Shown: piece after piece, positions 9,496 through 19,330 of the stretch
Numbering within the stretch: position 1 is the first letter of the stretch
How the letters are laid out: each line of letters starts with the position of its first letter
Assembly (NCBI GenBank): GCA_020162035.1
Contig: JAIUNM010000006.1
Coordinates: forward strand, 98,805-162,804
Source of the DNA: Bacteroidota bacterium
Lineage (GTDB): Bacteria > Bacteroidota > Bacteroidia > B-17B0 > Aurantibacillaceae
Length of the DNA: 64,000 nt
Reading direction: 5' to 3'
Notes under the pieces: generated by a model
What the model was told of the DNA's origin: nothing
The model's database searches: none
What the model saw: the letters and a program-made list of their open reading frames with translations, nothing else
Position numbers and translations under genes: made by a program

Positions 9496-10545
9496 ATGGA
9501 ATTAAATTTATTAAAAGAAATGGCTGACATGAGCCAAAAAGTAATAAAAAGTTACGAAACAATTAATCAAATTCATGATGTAGATATTGCAACAAGTCCA
9601 AAAACACAAGTTTATGCCGAAGATAAATTAAAACTTTATAGGTATGATAGAGAAACAGAAGCTACATATAAAACACCAGTATTAGTTGTGTACGCTTTGG
9701 TTAACACCTATAAAATGTTAGATATTCAACCAGACAGAAGCTACATTAAAAATTTATTAAATGCTGGGCTCGATGTGTATTTAATAGATTGGGGCTACCC
9801 AACAAAAAGCGATAAGTTTTTAAGTATAGATGATTATGTAAATGGATATATAAACAATTGTGTTGATTTTATCCGCAAAAAACATCGAATTGAAAAATTA
9901 AATATTTTAAGTATTTGCCAAGGCGGTACGCTTAGTGTTATTTATGCCTCATTATATCCTAATAAAATAAAAAATTTAGTTACCCATGTTACACCTATTG
10001 ATTTTAGTACAAACGATGGACTATTATTTAAATGGAGTAAGGATATGGATTTTGATAAATTAGTTGACGCTTGCGATGGTTTAATTCCTGGTGATTTTTT
10101 AAACCAAGGTTTTGATATGCTTAAACCAATGATGAAAGTTCAAAAACAACAAGCGTTAAATGCAAGTTTAGAAGATAAAGATAAATTGCTTAACTTTTTA
10201 AGAATGGAAAAATGGATATCTGAAAGCCCTGACCAAGCCGGAGAGTGTTATAGACAGTTTATGAAAGATTTGTATCAACAAAACAAATTGGTTAAAGGGG
10301 AGTTAGAAGTTGGAGGAAAAAAAGTTAATTTAAAAAATTTAACTGCAAATTTATTAAACATTTATGCAACAGAAGATCATCTTGTTCCTCCTGCATCAAC
10401 TACACCTCTAAATGATTATGTTGGAAGTACAGATAAAGAATTGTATAGTTTTAAAGGAGGTCATATTGGAGTATTTGTAGGAAGTAAATCGCAAAAAGAA
10501 CTTGCCCCTGCTGTAACTGAATGGTTAAAAAAGAGAGACAAATAA
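9496..10545 (+). CDS. phaC: Poly(3-hydroxyalkanoate) synthase, class III-like catalytic subunit
   Basis: The family polymerises hydroxyacyl-CoA into polyester storage granules. The 349-residue length fits the short class III PhaC and not the class I/II enzymes of about 560 residues. The lipase-like box reads LSICQGGTLS with catalytic C141. The remaining triad members are D294 in YATEDHLVPP and H323 in KGGHIGVFVG, and the family motif LNAGLDVYLIDWGYPT is present near residue 88. Class III enzymes normally need a partner, PhaE; no PhaE, phaA or phaB gene is visible nearby. An alpha/beta hydrolase gene follows, with 33 nt between the phaC stop and its ATG. Family assignment is good; polymer production by this cell is unproven. 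Confidence 0.85.
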   Translation: MELNLLKEMADMSQKVIKSYETINQIHDVDIATSPKTQVYAEDKLKLYRYDRETEATYKTPVLVVYALVNTYKMLDIQPDRSYIKNLLNAGLDVYLIDWGYPTKSDKFLSIDDYVNGYINNCVDFIRKKHRIEKLNILSICQGGTLSVIYASLYPNKIKNLVTHVTPIDFSTNDGLLFKWSKDMDFDKLVDACDGLIPGDFLNQGFDMLKPMMKVQKQQALNASLEDKDKLLNFLRMEKWISESPDQAGECYRQFMKDLYQQNKLVKGELEVGGKKVNLKNLTANLLNIYATEDHLVPPASTTPLNDYVGSTDKELYSFKGGHIGVFVGSKSQKELAPAVTEWLKKRDK

Positions 10546-10578
10546 AAACAAAATCATAAAGCATTTTTGCCGTTAATT

Positions 10579-11388
10579 ATGCGATTAAAAAAAATTAGTT
10601 TAAGAATACTTTTAACTTTAATAAGTATTTACATATTAATTTGTGGAGGCATGTATTTTTTTCAAGAAAAATTTATTTTCCACCCGCAAAAATTAGACAA
10701 CAATTTTTTATTTCAATTCCAACAAAAATATATCGAAAAATTTTTCACTACAAAAGATGGCGTTAAACTAAACGCATTGCACTTTAAAGCCGATAATCCT
10801 AAAGGTTTAATTTTTTATTTACACGGAAATTCTGGCTCATTAAAAACCTGTGCTAATATTGCCAAAACTTTTACTGATATTAATTATGACATTTTAATGT
10901 TAGATTATAGAGGCTTTGGTAAAAGCGAAGGAAGCTTATCTAGCCAAGAACAAATATTTTCTGATATACAAACAGTTTATAACGAATTAAAAAAAGATTA
11001 CTCCGAAAAAAACATAATAGTTATTGGGTATTCAATAGGAACTGGTATAGCAGCTGAAATGGCTACTCATAACAATCCAAAACTTTTAATTTTACAAGCC
11101 CCATATTATAGTTTAATTGATATGATGAAAAGAGAGTACTCATACTTACCTACATTTTTATTAAAATATAAATTTGAAACAAATAAATTTATTACAGAAT
11201 GTAAAATGCCTGTAGTAATATTTCATGGAACAAATGACAATGTTGTTCCTTACGAATCGTCATTAATGCTAAAAAAACATTTTAAAAAATTAGACACATT
11301 AATTACCTTAAAAAATCAAGATCATAACAACATAACCCAAAACATACAATACTTAAATTCTATTAAAAGTATTTTAGCAAGTAATTAA
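10579..11388 (+). CDS. Membrane-anchored alpha/beta hydrolase (BEM46-like)
   Basis: The protein has one N-terminal transmembrane segment (ILLTLISIYILICGGMYFF) and an extracytoplasmic or membrane-bound hydrolase domain. The oxyanion region is YLHGNSGS, the nucleophile elbow is GYSIGTG, the acid lies in HGTNDNVVP and the histidine in NQDHNNI. The order and spacing resemble the BEM46/abhydrolase-12 group. The frame is also open from a TTG at 10567. I chose the ATG at 10579 because it opens directly on the basic residues before the membrane segment. Substrate unknown; the position after phaC could suggest an esterase linked to storage polymer, but that is only context. Confidence 0.75.
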   Translation: MRLKKISLRILLTLISIYILICGGMYFFQEKFIFHPQKLDNNFLFQFQQKYIEKFFTTKDGVKLNALHFKADNPKGLIFYLHGNSGSLKTCANIAKTFTDINYDILMLDYRGFGKSEGSLSSQEQIFSDIQTVYNELKKDYSEKNIIVIGYSIGTGIAAEMATHNNPKLLILQAPYYSLIDMMKREYSYLPTFLLKYKFETNKFITECKMPVVIFHGTNDNVVPYESSLMLKKHFKKLDTLITLKNQDHNNITQNIQYLNSIKSILASN

Positions 11389-11419
11389 CAAAAGATATTG
11401 TTGTACTTTTGTGTTGTAA

Positions 11420-12076
11420 ATGAAAGCAATATCTAAATATGTATTAATAGCCTTAATTCCAATAGCTTTTACTTTATTTTATTTTTTAAAAACAAAACAA
11501 AATAAACCAATTAGAGAATTACCTTATTTTGGCCCAAAATCTTATTCTAAAACTTCTGACACAACCTATCACACAATTCCAGAGTTTACTTTTACTAATC
11601 AACACAACAAATCTTTTACCGACAAACAATTAAACGGCAAAATTTATATAACAGAATATTTTTTCACTACCTGCAAAAGCATTTGTCCTATAATGAACAC
11701 TAACCTTCAAAAAGTTTATCAAACATTTTATAACGATACTTCAATTTATATTGTTTCTCACACTGTTGATCCCGAAACAGATTCTGTAAACGTTTTAAAA
11801 GAATATGCACAACTACATAACGTAAAAAATAATCAATGGCAATTTTTAACTGGTAATAAAGTAGATTTGTATGCCATTGCCCGTAAAGGCTATTTGTTAA
11901 ATACCGAAGAGGGAAATGGTGGCGAAGAAGATTTTATTCATACACAAAACTTTGCATTAATTGACAAAGAAAAAAGAATTAGAGGTTTTTACGATGGTAC
12001 AGATACAGCCGAAATAAACAGACTAATAATTGATGTTAAACTTTTAAAACAACATTATGAATACATTAAAAATTAA
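11420..12076 (+). CDS. SCO1/SenC family copper chaperone
   Basis: This is a membrane-anchored thioredoxin-fold protein that delivers copper to the CuA site of cytochrome c oxidase. The 218-residue product has an N-terminal membrane anchor (VLIALIPIAFTLFYFL). The SCO metal motif is TTCKSICP with C85 and C89, and the third ligand is H174 in DFIHTQNFAL. HTVDPETDS is also typical. A TAnnTTTG box (TACTTTTG, 11404-11411) lies 8 nt before the ATG, without a clear -33 element. The following thioredoxin gene overlaps its last 20 nt, so the two are translated together. Confidence 0.9.
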   Translation: MKAISKYVLIALIPIAFTLFYFLKTKQNKPIRELPYFGPKSYSKTSDTTYHTIPEFTFTNQHNKSFTDKQLNGKIYITEYFFTTCKSICPIMNTNLQKVYQTFYNDTSIYIVSHTVDPETDSVNVLKEYAQLHNVKNNQWQFLTGNKVDLYAIARKGYLLNTEEGNGGEEDFIHTQNFALIDKEKRIRGFYDGTDTAEINRLIIDVKLLKQHYEYIKN

Positions 12077-12539
12077 ATATATAATTGTATTTGTGTTTTT
12101 TTCTCAAATACTTTTTTCACAAAAAGTATCGGGGGTATATAAAATAAACGATTTATTAAACCGATTAAAAAATAAAGACACAACATACGTAGTTAATTTT
12201 TGGGCAACTTGGTGCAAACCATGTGTAAAAGAGCTTCCGGCATTTGATAGTTTAGAAAAAGAAAATAAATATTTAGTTAAAGTAATTTTAGTTTCTTTAG
12301 ATTTTAAAGAAGATATTGATAAAAAAATTAACCCTTTTTTAGAAAAAAACAAAGTAAAAACACAAGTAGTAATACTTGATGAGGTTAATGGAAATGACTA
12401 CATAAATAAAATAAGTACTGAATGGACAGGCGCAATTCCAGCAACATATTTTAAAAATAAAAAGAAAGAAATTTTTGCCGAACAAAAAGTTAATTTAAAC
12501 GATTTACATTTAAATTTAGAAGAGTTAAATAAAAAATAG
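12057..12539 (+). CDS. Exported TlpA-like thioredoxin
   Basis: This is a 160-residue periplasmic thiol-disulphide oxidoreductase. A signal peptide (IIVFVFFSQILFSQ) precedes a thioredoxin domain with the active site NFWATWCKPCVKELP (C53 and C56). The cis-proline region is GAIPATYF. It overlaps the SCO gene by 20 nt in another frame. Reduction of SCO or of apo-cytochrome cysteines is a reasonable inference from that pairing. Other TlpA-family roles cannot be excluded. Confidence 0.85.
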   Translation: MNTLKIKYIIVFVFFSQILFSQKVSGVYKINDLLNRLKNKDTTYVVNFWATWCKPCVKELPAFDSLEKENKYLVKVILVSLDFKEDIDKKINPFLEKNKVKTQVVILDEVNGNDYINKISTEWTGAIPATYFKNKKKEIFAEQKVNLNDLHLNLEELNKK

Positions 12540-12657
12540 AAACGTATTTACGAGATTTTCTCCTTACTTATTTCCTTAAATATTTAGATTAATTCTTTTA
12601 TAAACGGTAAAATTATAATATTTATATTGTTTAAATTTGAGATTCAAACAATATACA

Positions 12658-15600
12658 ATGGCTAAAAAAGTATTTATTTTATTAATTTTTTCCGTATCAA
12701 TTAATTTACAGGCACAAAGGTGGGTTGAGATGATGAACGATACAACCTCAAATTTTTATGACATTGTTTCAGAATTTGAAAATTATTGGAAAGACAAACC
12801 CTATGAAAGAGGAAAAGGATATAAAGCATTTAAACGTTGGCAATGGTTTATGCAACCACGCGTATATCCTACCGGAGATATGCGATTAGCTACTCGTGGA
12901 ATTGCATATCAAAACTATATTAAAGAATTAGGTTTAAATACTAATTCTAAATTTAATTCAACAGCCGCAATTAGTGCAACAACTGCTAATTGGGCACCAT
13001 TAGGGCCTTTTGGCTCACCAACTGGCGGCGATGCTGGCAGAATACAATGCATAGAAGTAGTATCAACAAATACCAATTTAATTTTTGCAGGTACTGCAGC
13101 TGGCGGATTTTGGATGAGCACCAATGCCGGCGCATCTTATACAACAACTACAGATTATTTTGCTTCGTGTGGTGTTTCAGATATTGCACTTTATCCCGGT
13201 TCAACAAATACAATTTTTATTTCAACTGGAGATAAAGACGCTGGCGATACACGTTCTACCGGAGTTTTTAAATCAACAAATGGTGGTTTAACTTGGGCAG
13301 TTACGGGCTTAACTTGGACCCCCTCTCAAAACAGAAGAATTTATAGATTGTTGATTAACCCTTCTACTCCAAACATCATGATTGCAGCAACAAGCGTTGG
13401 TATGTATTATTCAAATAATGGCGCAGTTAGTTGGTCATTATCCTTAAGTGGAAATTTTGTAGATGCTGAATTTAAACCAGGCGATCCTACAACCGTTTAT
13501 GCTGCTTCATCTTCAGGTATTCAAAAATCTACAAATGGAGGCTTTAGTTATTCTTCAGTATCATCTTTTAGCACAGCTACTGCTGTAAACAGATTAAGTT
13601 TAGCTGTTACGCCAGCAAACCCTGATGTTGTTTATGTTTTAGCAAGTAAAAATAGTGATAATGGTTTTGGAGGATTATACCGTTCAATAAATTCGGCAGT
13701 TACATTTTCTACAATGAGTACTACTCCAAATATTTTCGATTGGAGTACTACAGGCAGTGGATCAGGTGGGCAAGGTTGGTACGATATCGCAATAGATGCT
13801 TCCCCTACAAGCTCAAACGAAATTATTGTTGGAGGAGTTAATACCTGGAAATCAACTAACGGCGGAAGCACTTGGACACAAAATTCACATTGGTACGGCG
13901 GTGGCGGAAAGCCATACGTTCATGCAGATTTACATTGTGTAAAATATCTTACTGGTAACATTTGCTATTTAGGAACCGATGGCGGAATAGCTAGAACTAC
14001 TAATAATGGCTCAAGTTGGACAACAATAAATGGCAACATGAATATTGCACAGATTTATGAATTAGGTTTATCTGCATCTTCAGCAAGTCGTATTGTTACT
14101 GGTCATCAAGATAATGGCACTAATTTATTAAATGGCACAAGCTGGAATGAAATATACGGAGGCGATGGTTGCGCATGTTTTATAGATTGGAGTAATAACA
14201 ATACAATTGTTGCATCTTATGTTTATGGCGATTTTCAACGCTCAACAAATGGCGGGTCATCTTGGACAAATATTGTAACCGGGTTACCCGCTCAAACTTC
14301 AGCCAACTCGCCATGGGTTGCTCCAATAGTTCAACATCCTTCGCAAGCTAATACTTATTATTGCGGTTATAAACAAGTTTATAAATCAACAAATCAAGGT
14401 ACAAGTTGGACACAAATAGGCACCATTGGCACAAATTTAGATAGAATTAAAATTGCCCCAAGCAACACAAATGTAATTTATGTTACAGCATCTGGCGCAG
14501 TGTATAAAACATTAAACGATGGGGGCACATGGAGCAATGTAACGGGGTCTATCCCTGTTGGTTTAGCTAGTATTACAGATATTACAGTAGATAATTTAAA
14601 CGAAAATATAGTTTACGTTTCTTTATCTGGTTATTCTGCAGGAAACAAAGTTTACCAATCAACCAATGGTGGAGCAACTTGGAGCAATTATTCAACAGGA
14701 ATACCTAATTTACCAACTCAATCAATAGTCTATAAAAACAACTCAAATAACGCTTTGTATTTAGGTACAGATAATGGAGTGTTTTATAGAGACGGCTCTA
14801 TGAGCTCTTGGATACCTTACAACAATGGTTTACCAAACATTGAAGTTAGTGATTTAGAAATTTATTACCCTACAGGCAAATTACGTGCGGCTACATATGC
14901 GCGTGGCGTTTGGGAAACCGATGTTTACTCAAATCCAACTTCGGTTCCTGCAGCTGCATTTAGTACCGCATTTGCAAGCGGGTGTGTTGGAACACCATTA
15001 CAATTTAATGATTTATCAAGCAATTCTCCAACCTCATGGAACTGGACTGCAACTGGTGCAACACCGGCAAGTGCAACTTCATCAAATCCTGTTTTTACTT
15101 TTCCAACTGTAGGAATTTATACAGTTAGTTTAGTTTCATCAAACAGTAATGGCTCTAGCGCACCTTATACAACTACAGTTTCAGTTGTTAGTCCGGCAAC
15201 CGTTAGCCCTATTAATGGCACTGTTTGTTCGGGCTTTAACACTAGTATTGGTGTAACAACTAATGGTAGCTCAGTACAATGGCAAACAGGGCAAACCGGA
15301 TTTAATATTTCTGTATCGCCAACAGTTAATACAACATATAATTTTACAGTATTTTTAGGCGCATGTACAACAGTAGGCTCATCAAGCGTTGTAGTAAACA
15401 CAATGCCTCAAACACCTACAGTTGTTTTAGTTGGAGGTATTTTAACAACTACTACATCTGCATCAAGTTATCAATGGTATTTTAACGGAAGCCCAATACT
15501 TGGCGAAACATCAAACACAATTACACCTACTGCTGATGGATTTTATAGTGTTTGGGTAAATAATGGTGGTTGTCAAAATTCTTCAAATTCATTTCAATAT

Positions 15601-15876
15601 GTTTCAGCGGCTATAGCTCAAAACTCTATTGAATTTACTAATATAAACATTGGACCAATTCCAACTAAAGATAAACTTACTATAAAATTTGACAATCAAT
15701 ACCAAAACATTAACTTTTGTATAACATCTGTAAGCGGTCAAATTGTAAAAATGGGTACATTAAAGTTAAACGAAAAAGAAGCAAGTATTAATATTGATGA
15801 ATTTGCTAATGGCGTTTATTTTCTTAAAATAAACAGCCAAAATAAAACAGGAATTTATAAGTTTGCAAAAGGTTAA
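12658..15876 (+). CDS. T9SS-secreted protein with sortilin/BNR-type repeats, PKD domain and type A sorting domain
   Basis: This is a 1072-residue exported protein. The signal peptide is KKVFILLIFSVSINLQAQ. Residues from about 110 to 750 hold many Asp-box-like repeats of the form KSTNGGxTWT (for example STNAGASYT, STNGGLTWAV, STNGGSSWTN and STNGGATWSN), as in VPS10/sortilin-like propellers. A PKD-like domain follows (SPTSWNWTATGATP and FTFPTVGIYTVSLVSS), then a type A T9SS sorting domain ending VYFLKINSQNKTGIYKFAKG. A TTG-initiated extension to 12637 is possible, but the box TAAATTTG at 12632-12639 runs into that TTG, so the ATG at 12658 is preferred. No catalytic motif is evident. Confidence 0.85.
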   Translation: MAKKVFILLIFSVSINLQAQRWVEMMNDTTSNFYDIVSEFENYWKDKPYERGKGYKAFKRWQWFMQPRVYPTGDMRLATRGIAYQNYIKELGLNTNSKFNSTAAISATTANWAPLGPFGSPTGGDAGRIQCIEVVSTNTNLIFAGTAAGGFWMSTNAGASYTTTTDYFASCGVSDIALYPGSTNTIFISTGDKDAGDTRSTGVFKSTNGGLTWAVTGLTWTPSQNRRIYRLLINPSTPNIMIAATSVGMYYSNNGAVSWSLSLSGNFVDAEFKPGDPTTVYAASSSGIQKSTNGGFSYSSVSSFSTATAVNRLSLAVTPANPDVVYVLASKNSDNGFGGLYRSINSAVTFSTMSTTPNIFDWSTTGSGSGGQGWYDIAIDASPTSSNEIIVGGVNTWKSTNGGSTWTQNSHWYGGGGKPYVHADLHCVKYLTGNICYLGTDGGIARTTNNGSSWTTINGNMNIAQIYELGLSASSASRIVTGHQDNGTNLLNGTSWNEIYGGDGCACFIDWSNNNTIVASYVYGDFQRSTNGGSSWTNIVTGLPAQTSANSPWVAPIVQHPSQANTYYCGYKQVYKSTNQGTSWTQIGTIGTNLDRIKIAPSNTNVIYVTASGAVYKTLNDGGTWSNVTGSIPVGLASITDITVDNLNENIVYVSLSGYSAGNKVYQSTNGGATWSNYSTGIPNLPTQSIVYKNNSNNALYLGTDNGVFYRDGSMSSWIPYNNGLPNIEVSDLEIYYPTGKLRAATYARGVWETDVYSNPTSVPAAAFSTAFASGCVGTPLQFNDLSSNSPTSWNWTATGATPASATSSNPVFTFPTVGIYTVSLVSSNSNGSSAPYTTTVSVVSPATVSPINGTVCSGFNTSIGVTTNGSSVQWQTGQTGFNISVSPTVNTTYNFTVFLGACTTVGSSSVVVNTMPQTPTVVLVGGILTTTTSASSYQWYFNGSPILGETSNTITPTADGFYSVWVNNGGCQNSSNSFQYVSAAIAQNSIEFTNINIGPIPTKDKLTIKFDNQYQNINFCITSVSGQIVKMGTLKLNEKEASINIDEFANGVYFLKINSQNKTGIYKFAKG

Positions 15877-15940
15877 TTAGATTATTTCTAAATAGCTAAA
15901 ACTATATTTAAAACTGATTATTTTTAGGTAGTTTTATTTG

Positions 15941-15967
15941 AAGATTAGTAGAAAATTCGCTAATCTT
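15941..15967. repeat. Inverted repeat upstream of nuoA
   Basis: AAGATTAG at 15941-15948 and CTAATCTT at 15960-15967 form a perfect 8-bp stem with an 11-nt loop, ending 15 nt before nuoA. No T-run follows, so it is not a typical intrinsic terminator. It could be a regulatory hairpin in the nuo leader or chance in AT-rich DNA. I see no good promoter for nuo in this gap. Confidence 0.35.
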
Positions 15968-15982
15968 ACAGTCTAAACTTAA

Positions 15983-16369
15983 ATGGTTTTATTTATGGAT
16001 ACTTTTTCATCTCCGTCGCAATTTATTCCTATACTTTTAATGTTTTTAGTGGCGCTTGGTTTTGTTGTAACAACTATGGTTGCCTCTCATGCATTAGGCC
16101 CAAAAAGAAAATCAAAAATTAAATTAGATACTTTTGAGTGTGGCGTTGAAAGCCAAGGTAATGCTCGTACACCGTTTGCAATTAAATATTTTTTAGTAGC
16201 AATTATATTTGTACTGTTTGATATTGAAGTAATTTTTATGTACCCATGGGCAGTAAACTTTAAAGAACTTGGTATAGTTGGCGTTGTAGAAGTGTTCTCA
16301 TTCATTATACTTTTATTAGTTGGCTTTTATTACATGCTTTCTAAAAAAGCAATTAAACATGAAGAATAA
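15983..16369 (+). CDS. nuoA: NADH-quinone oxidoreductase subunit A
   Basis: This is a small membrane subunit of complex I at the hinge between the peripheral and membrane arms. The 128 residues contain three transmembrane helices and the conserved loop KLDTFECGVESQGNARTPF, followed by FDIEVIFMYPWA, both diagnostic for NuoA/ND3. It opens the nuoA-N operon. An alternative ATG 12 nt downstream (15995) would shorten the N-terminus by four residues. Confidence 0.95.
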   Translation: MVLFMDTFSSPSQFIPILLMFLVALGFVVTTMVASHALGPKRKSKIKLDTFECGVESQGNARTPFAIKYFLVAIIFVLFDIEVIFMYPWAVNFKELGIVGVVEVFSFIILLLVGFYYMLSKKAIKHEE

Positions 16370-16399
16370 TTTAAAGTATTCAAAATAGAATTTAATTTC

Positions 16400-16960
16400 A
16401 TGAAAGAATTAACGAAAAGAACAAAATTAGAAATGGCAAAAAGCCCACAAGGTATAGAAGGGCCAGGTTTTTTTGCAACTAAGTTAGAAGATGTTATTGG
16501 TTTAGCTCGTGCTAATTCATTATGGCCTTTACCATTTGCTACATCATGTTGTGGTATAGAATTTATGGCTACTATGGCTAGTAATTACGATTTAGCTCGT
16601 TTTGGTAGCGAAAGGTTAAGTTTTAGCCCTCGTCAAGCCGATATGTTAATGGTTATGGGAACTATTGCAAAAAAAATGGGACCAACATTAAGACAAGTGT
16701 ACGAGCAAATGGCAGAACCTAAATGGGTTTTATGTGTTGGTGCTTGTGCTTGTAGTGGAGGGATTTTTGACTCTTATTCAGTTTTACAAGGTATTGATAG
16801 AATTATACCAGTTGATGTTTATGTGCCAGGTTGCCCACCACGACCTGAGCAAATAATTGACGGTGTTTTAAAAATACAAGAATTAGCTAAAAACGAAAGC
16901 TTGCGCAGAAGAGATTCGCCAGAATATAAAAAATTACTAAACAGCTACGGTATAGAGTAA
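16400..16960 (+). CDS. nuoB: NADH-quinone oxidoreductase subunit B
   Basis: This subunit binds iron-sulphur cluster N2, the last electron carrier before quinone. All four expected ligands are present: adjacent C50 and C51 in [10 protein letters not shown]116 in [10 protein letters not shown], and C145 in VPGCPPRPE. The length of 186 residues is normal. Confidence 0.97.
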   Translation: MKELTKRTKLEMAKSPQGIEGPGFFATKLEDVIGLARANSLWPLPFATSCCGIEFMATMASNYDLARFGSERLSFSPRQADMLMVMGTIAKKMGPTLRQVYEQMAEPKWVLCVGACACSGGIFDSYSVLQGIDRIIPVDVYVPGCPPRPEQIIDGVLKIQELAKNESLRRRDSPEYKKLLNSYGIE

Positions 16961-16983
16961 ATTTTTAAATCATAAATTGAGCA

Positions 16984-17478
16984 ATGGAATTACTAGAAAA
17001 AATAAAAACAGCAATTACAGAAAAGTTTCCTCAAGCAATAGAAAATTATGAGGTGAGTTACGATTTCCCTGTTTTTTACATTAAAAAAGATGAAATACAC
17101 CAAGTATTAGAATTTTTAAAAACAGATACTGAATTAAACTTTCATTTCCTTACAGATTTAACTGGCATCCAATCTGCTGACGAAAAACAATTAGGCGTAA
17201 TATATCATTTGCACAATATGCCTAAAAATTATAGAGTTAGACTTAAAACCTATTTTGATATAAATAAACCGGAGATTCCAACAGCAACTGATTTGTGGCC
17301 TGGCGCAAATTGGATGGAAAGAGAAACTTATGATTTTTTTGGAGTAAAATTTAAAGGGCACCCAAAATTAAAAAAGATTTTAAATGTTGATGAAATGGAT
17401 GCCTTCCCCTTAAGAAAAGATTTCCCTTTAGAAGATCAAACCAGAGATGATAAAAGCGATAAAATGTTTGGACGTTAA
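16984..17478 (+). CDS. nuoC: NADH-quinone oxidoreductase subunit C
   Basis: This is a peripheral-arm subunit (30-kDa family). The signature is WMERETYDFFGVKFKGHP, followed by LRKDFPLEDQTRDDK at the C-terminus. It is 164 residues long and separate from nuoD, unlike the fused NuoCD of E. coli. It sits 12 nt before nuoD. Confidence 0.95.
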   Translation: MELLEKIKTAITEKFPQAIENYEVSYDFPVFYIKKDEIHQVLEFLKTDTELNFHFLTDLTGIQSADEKQLGVIYHLHNMPKNYRVRLKTYFDINKPEIPTATDLWPGANWMERETYDFFGVKFKGHPKLKKILNVDEMDAFPLRKDFPLEDQTRDDKSDKMFGR

Positions 17479-17490
17479 TCTAATTTAAAA

Positions 17491-18708
17491 ATGACTAAAA
17501 TTAAAAATAGCAGTTCAGAAAATAATAAAGTAGAAGAAGAAAAAGAATATTCTATTCTTAATCTTGGCCCTACACATCCTGCAACACATGGTATTTTTCA
17601 AAATATCCTAAAAATGGATGGTGAAATTATTCATGAAGCTGAACCAACAGTTGGTTACATACATCGTGCTTTTGAAAAAATTGCAGAACGAAGACCTTAC
17701 AACCAAATACGCCCACTAACAGATAGATTAAACTACTGCTCATCTCCAATTAATAACATTGGTTGGGATATGACAGTTGAAAAACTATTAGGAGTTAAAA
17801 TTCCTAAAAAAGTAGATTACATGCGTGTAATTATTATGGAGTTAGCGCGTATTGCAGATCATTTAATTTGCAACTCTGTTATAGGTGTTGATACTGGTGC
17901 TATGACAGGATTTTTATATATTTTTCAATGGCGCGAAAAAATTTATGAAATTTATGAAAGTATTTGTGGGGCAAGATTAACAACTAACATTGGTCGTATT
18001 GGTGGTTTTGATAAAGAATGGACTAAAGAAACTTGGGATAAAATTCATTACTTTCTTGAGCATTATCCAAAAGCTCTTCAAGAGTTTACAAACTTACTAG
18101 AACGTAATAAAATATTTATGGATCGCACAATTAATTGCGGCCCAATTAGTGCAGAAATGGCTTTAAGCTACAGTTTTACTGGCCCTAATTTACGTGCCGC
18201 AGGGGTTGATTATGATGTGCGTGTTATGAATCCATACTCGTCATATCAAGACTTTAAATTTGATGTGCCAATTGGCCAAAGTGGCGATACTTATGATCGT
18301 TTTATGGTGCGCCAACACGAAATGTGGAATTCGTTAGAAATTATTAGACAGGCTATTAAAAACATGCCTAAAGATGAGCCATTTAAAGCTGATGTTCCAG
18401 ATTTTTTCTTACCACCAAAAGAAGAAGTTTACAACAACATGGAAGCTTTAATTTATCATTTTAAAATTATAATGGGCGAAATGGATATTCCAAAAGGAGA
18501 AGTATATCATTGTGTTGAAGGCGGAAATGGCGAACTTGGGTTTTATTTAGTGAGTGATGGTGGAAGAACACCTTTTAGATTACATTTTAGAAGACCTTGT
18601 TTTATTTATTATCAAGCTTATCCTGAAATGGTAAAAGGGATAATGCTTTCAGATGCAATTATTACAATGAGTAGTATGAACGTAATAGCAGGAGAACTTG
18701 ATGCATAA
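17491..18708 (+). CDS. nuoD: NADH-quinone oxidoreductase subunit D
   Basis: This is the 49-kDa-type subunit that forms the quinone-binding pocket together with NuoB. The start of the conserved domain is LNLGPTHPATHGIF, with the quinone-site His in that segment. YIHRAFEKIAERRPYNQ and the C-terminal DPIITMSS-like end (LSDAIITMSSMNVIAGELDA) are present. The length of 405 residues is standard. Confidence 0.97.
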   Translation: MTKIKNSSSENNKVEEEKEYSILNLGPTHPATHGIFQNILKMDGEIIHEAEPTVGYIHRAFEKIAERRPYNQIRPLTDRLNYCSSPINNIGWDMTVEKLLGVKIPKKVDYMRVIIMELARIADHLICNSVIGVDTGAMTGFLYIFQWREKIYEIYESICGARLTTNIGRIGGFDKEWTKETWDKIHYFLEHYPKALQEFTNLLERNKIFMDRTINCGPISAEMALSYSFTGPNLRAAGVDYDVRVMNPYSSYQDFKFDVPIGQSGDTYDRFMVRQHEMWNSLEIIRQAIKNMPKDEPFKADVPDFFLPPKEEVYNNMEALIYHFKIIMGEMDIPKGEVYHCVEGGNGELGFYLVSDGGRTPFRLHFRRPCFIYYQAYPEMVKGIMLSDAIITMSSMNVIAGELDA

Positions 18709-18738
18709 AAAATATTACAATTAGAAAAAAATTAAAAA

Positions 18739-19320
18739 ATGGGAGCACAAGTACACGGTACACAAGAATTTAACAAGGCCAAACGCGCAGAAATAAAATT
18801 TAGCGATGAGGCAATGAATACAGTTAACATTATTATTAGTAGATATCCTCAAGGTAAACAAAAATCTGCTTTATTACCTGTTTTGCATGTTGCACAAGCA
18901 GAGTTTGGAGGATGGTTAAGTCCAGAAGTAATGGATTACGTGGCTGAAATTTTAAAAATAAAGCCTATTGAAGTTTTTGAAGTAGCATCTTTTTACACCA
19001 TGTACAATTTAAAACCAGTAGGTAAATGTGTTTTAGAGGTATGTCAAACAAGTTCATGTTGGTTAAATGGAGCAGAAGATATTGTTAAGTATATTGAAAA
19101 GAAATTAAATATTAAAGTAGGCGAAACAACTAAAGATGGTATGTTTACATTAAAGGTAGCCGAATGTTTAGGATCTTGTGGTACTGCACCTATGTTACAA
19201 TGCGGAGCTAGCTTTCACGAAAACTTAACATACCAAAAAGTAGATACAATTATTGATGAATATAAAACATCAAACAAATTAAGAAGTTATACAGATTTAG
19301 ATTATAAAAACACTCTTTAA
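18739..19320 (+). CDS. nuoE: NADH-quinone oxidoreductase subunit E
   Basis: This is the 24-kDa-type thioredoxin-like subunit holding [2Fe-2S] cluster N1a. Ligands are seen as CQTSSC (C-x4-C) and CLGSC (C-x3-C). The helical N-terminal half includes RYPQGKQKSALLPVLHVAQ. It has 193 residues. A dispersed palindrome separates it from nuoF. Confidence 0.96.
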   Translation: MGAQVHGTQEFNKAKRAEIKFSDEAMNTVNIIISRYPQGKQKSALLPVLHVAQAEFGGWLSPEVMDYVAEILKIKPIEVFEVASFYTMYNLKPVGKCVLEVCQTSSCWLNGAEDIVKYIEKKLNIKVGETTKDGMFTLKVAECLGSCGTAPMLQCGASFHENLTYQKVDTIIDEYKTSNKLRSYTDLDYKNTL

Positions 19321-19330
19321 TATTTTATCA

